This document shows, one piece after another, positions 6,828-7,001 of a stretch of DNA of 7,001 nt (position 1 is its first letter; each line of letters begins with the position of its first letter). Below the pieces are notes generated by a model. It searched no databases and had not been told where the DNA came from. It saw nothing but the letters and a program-made list of their open reading frames with translations. The position numbers were made by a program, and so were the translations under genes. The stretch comes from Actinomycetes bacterium (GTDB lineage Bacteria; Actinomycetota; Acidimicrobiia; Acidimicrobiales; RAAP-2), in NCBI GenBank assembly GCA_021850345.1, contig JAJZMN010000188.1, positions 1 through 7,001 of the forward strand. Reading direction: 5' to 3'.

Positions 6828-7001
6828 GGACCGGCGGATATCGAGTGACGAGGGTCGCCGTGGCGGCCGCGGGCGGTCCTTCGAGCCGTCGCGCGCTCGA
6901 GGTCCGCATCGCGCTCGAGGGCCCGGAGGCCGGGAGCACCGTGACGGGAAGCGCCGCCGTGCCCCTCGGCGCGCAGGCCGACGGTGATGCCGTGATGACA
7001 C
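6824..7001 (+). CDS. Unidentified protein, 5' part only (runs off the window)
   Basis: GTG at 6824 overlaps the preceding stop in the same GTGA arrangement seen at 296 and 5244, with a G-rich stretch (about 6814-6819) as a weak SD. The frame stays open to the window end (59 codons), and most third positions are G or C, as expected for coding DNA here. The visible residues are small and hydrophobic or glycine-rich, including RVAVAAAGG, LEVRIALEGPEAGSTVTG and PLGAQADGDAVMT. I do not recognise a family. A GTG at 6845 is an alternative start without a well-placed SD. Position suggests it belongs to the MutS-like operon. Confidence 0.5.
   Translation, partial: MRTGGYRVTRVAVAAAGGPSSRRALEVRIALEGPEAGSTVTGSAAVPLGAQADGDAVMT

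Noticed and set aside
5658..7001. 447-codon open frame on the - strand over MutS-like gene B
   Set aside because: Arg/Pro-rich low-complexity translation with no motifs; the + strand frame carries P-loop and Walker B motifs.
1..7001. Search for CRISPR repeats, tRNA or rRNA genes, IS ends and att sites
   Set aside because: I saw no regularly spaced repeats, tRNA-like cloverleaf, rRNA motifs or transposase coding; nearly all the DNA is accounted for by genes.

Overview
The window is GC-rich and its third codon positions are almost all G or C. Every credible gene lies on the + strand, with short overlaps or gaps. The pyrophosphatase is of the actinobacterial type and GTG starts are common, so a high-GC actinobacterium (Actinomycetota) is the best guess. 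This is inference from style and one marker protein; no rRNA or tRNA is present to settle it.

Left region (1-2826). The 3' end of a NuoB/HycG-like small subunit overlaps by 4 bp a 688-residue HyfB/HycC-like proton-channel subunit. An SD-led universal stress protein follows 11 bp later. This looks like the tail of an operon for a membrane-bound complex related to group 4 [NiFe] hydrogenases and complex I. The visible part of the NuoB-like subunit has Asp and Ser where two iron-sulfur cluster cysteines belong. The HyfB-like subunit keeps the channel residues E140, K217, K345 and E400 but has Asn in place of the TM8 lysine. The complex therefore resembles the 'energy-converting hydrogenase related' (Ehr) class rather than a working hydrogenase.

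Middle (2827-3065). A 239-bp gap separates the stress protein from the next genes. It holds no clear terminator or promoter, but does hold a small SD-led ORF (35 or 59 codons) whose stop overlaps the pyrophosphatase start by 8 bp.

Right region (3066-7001). A family I inorganic pyrophosphatase is followed by two divergent paralogous MutS-like ATPases (554 and 527 residues) that overlap by 4 bp. Both lack the mismatch-recognition and connector domains of MutS1. Both keep the P-loop and the Walker B glutamate, and both have Asn in place of the Walker B aspartate. Only the second keeps an H-loop-like histidine. They look like the two unequal halves of a heterodimer. A third reading frame starts in the 4-bp overlap at the end of the second gene and runs off the window. 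The pyrophosphatase, the MutS-like pair and this last ORF look like one transcription unit and are the least explained part of the window.
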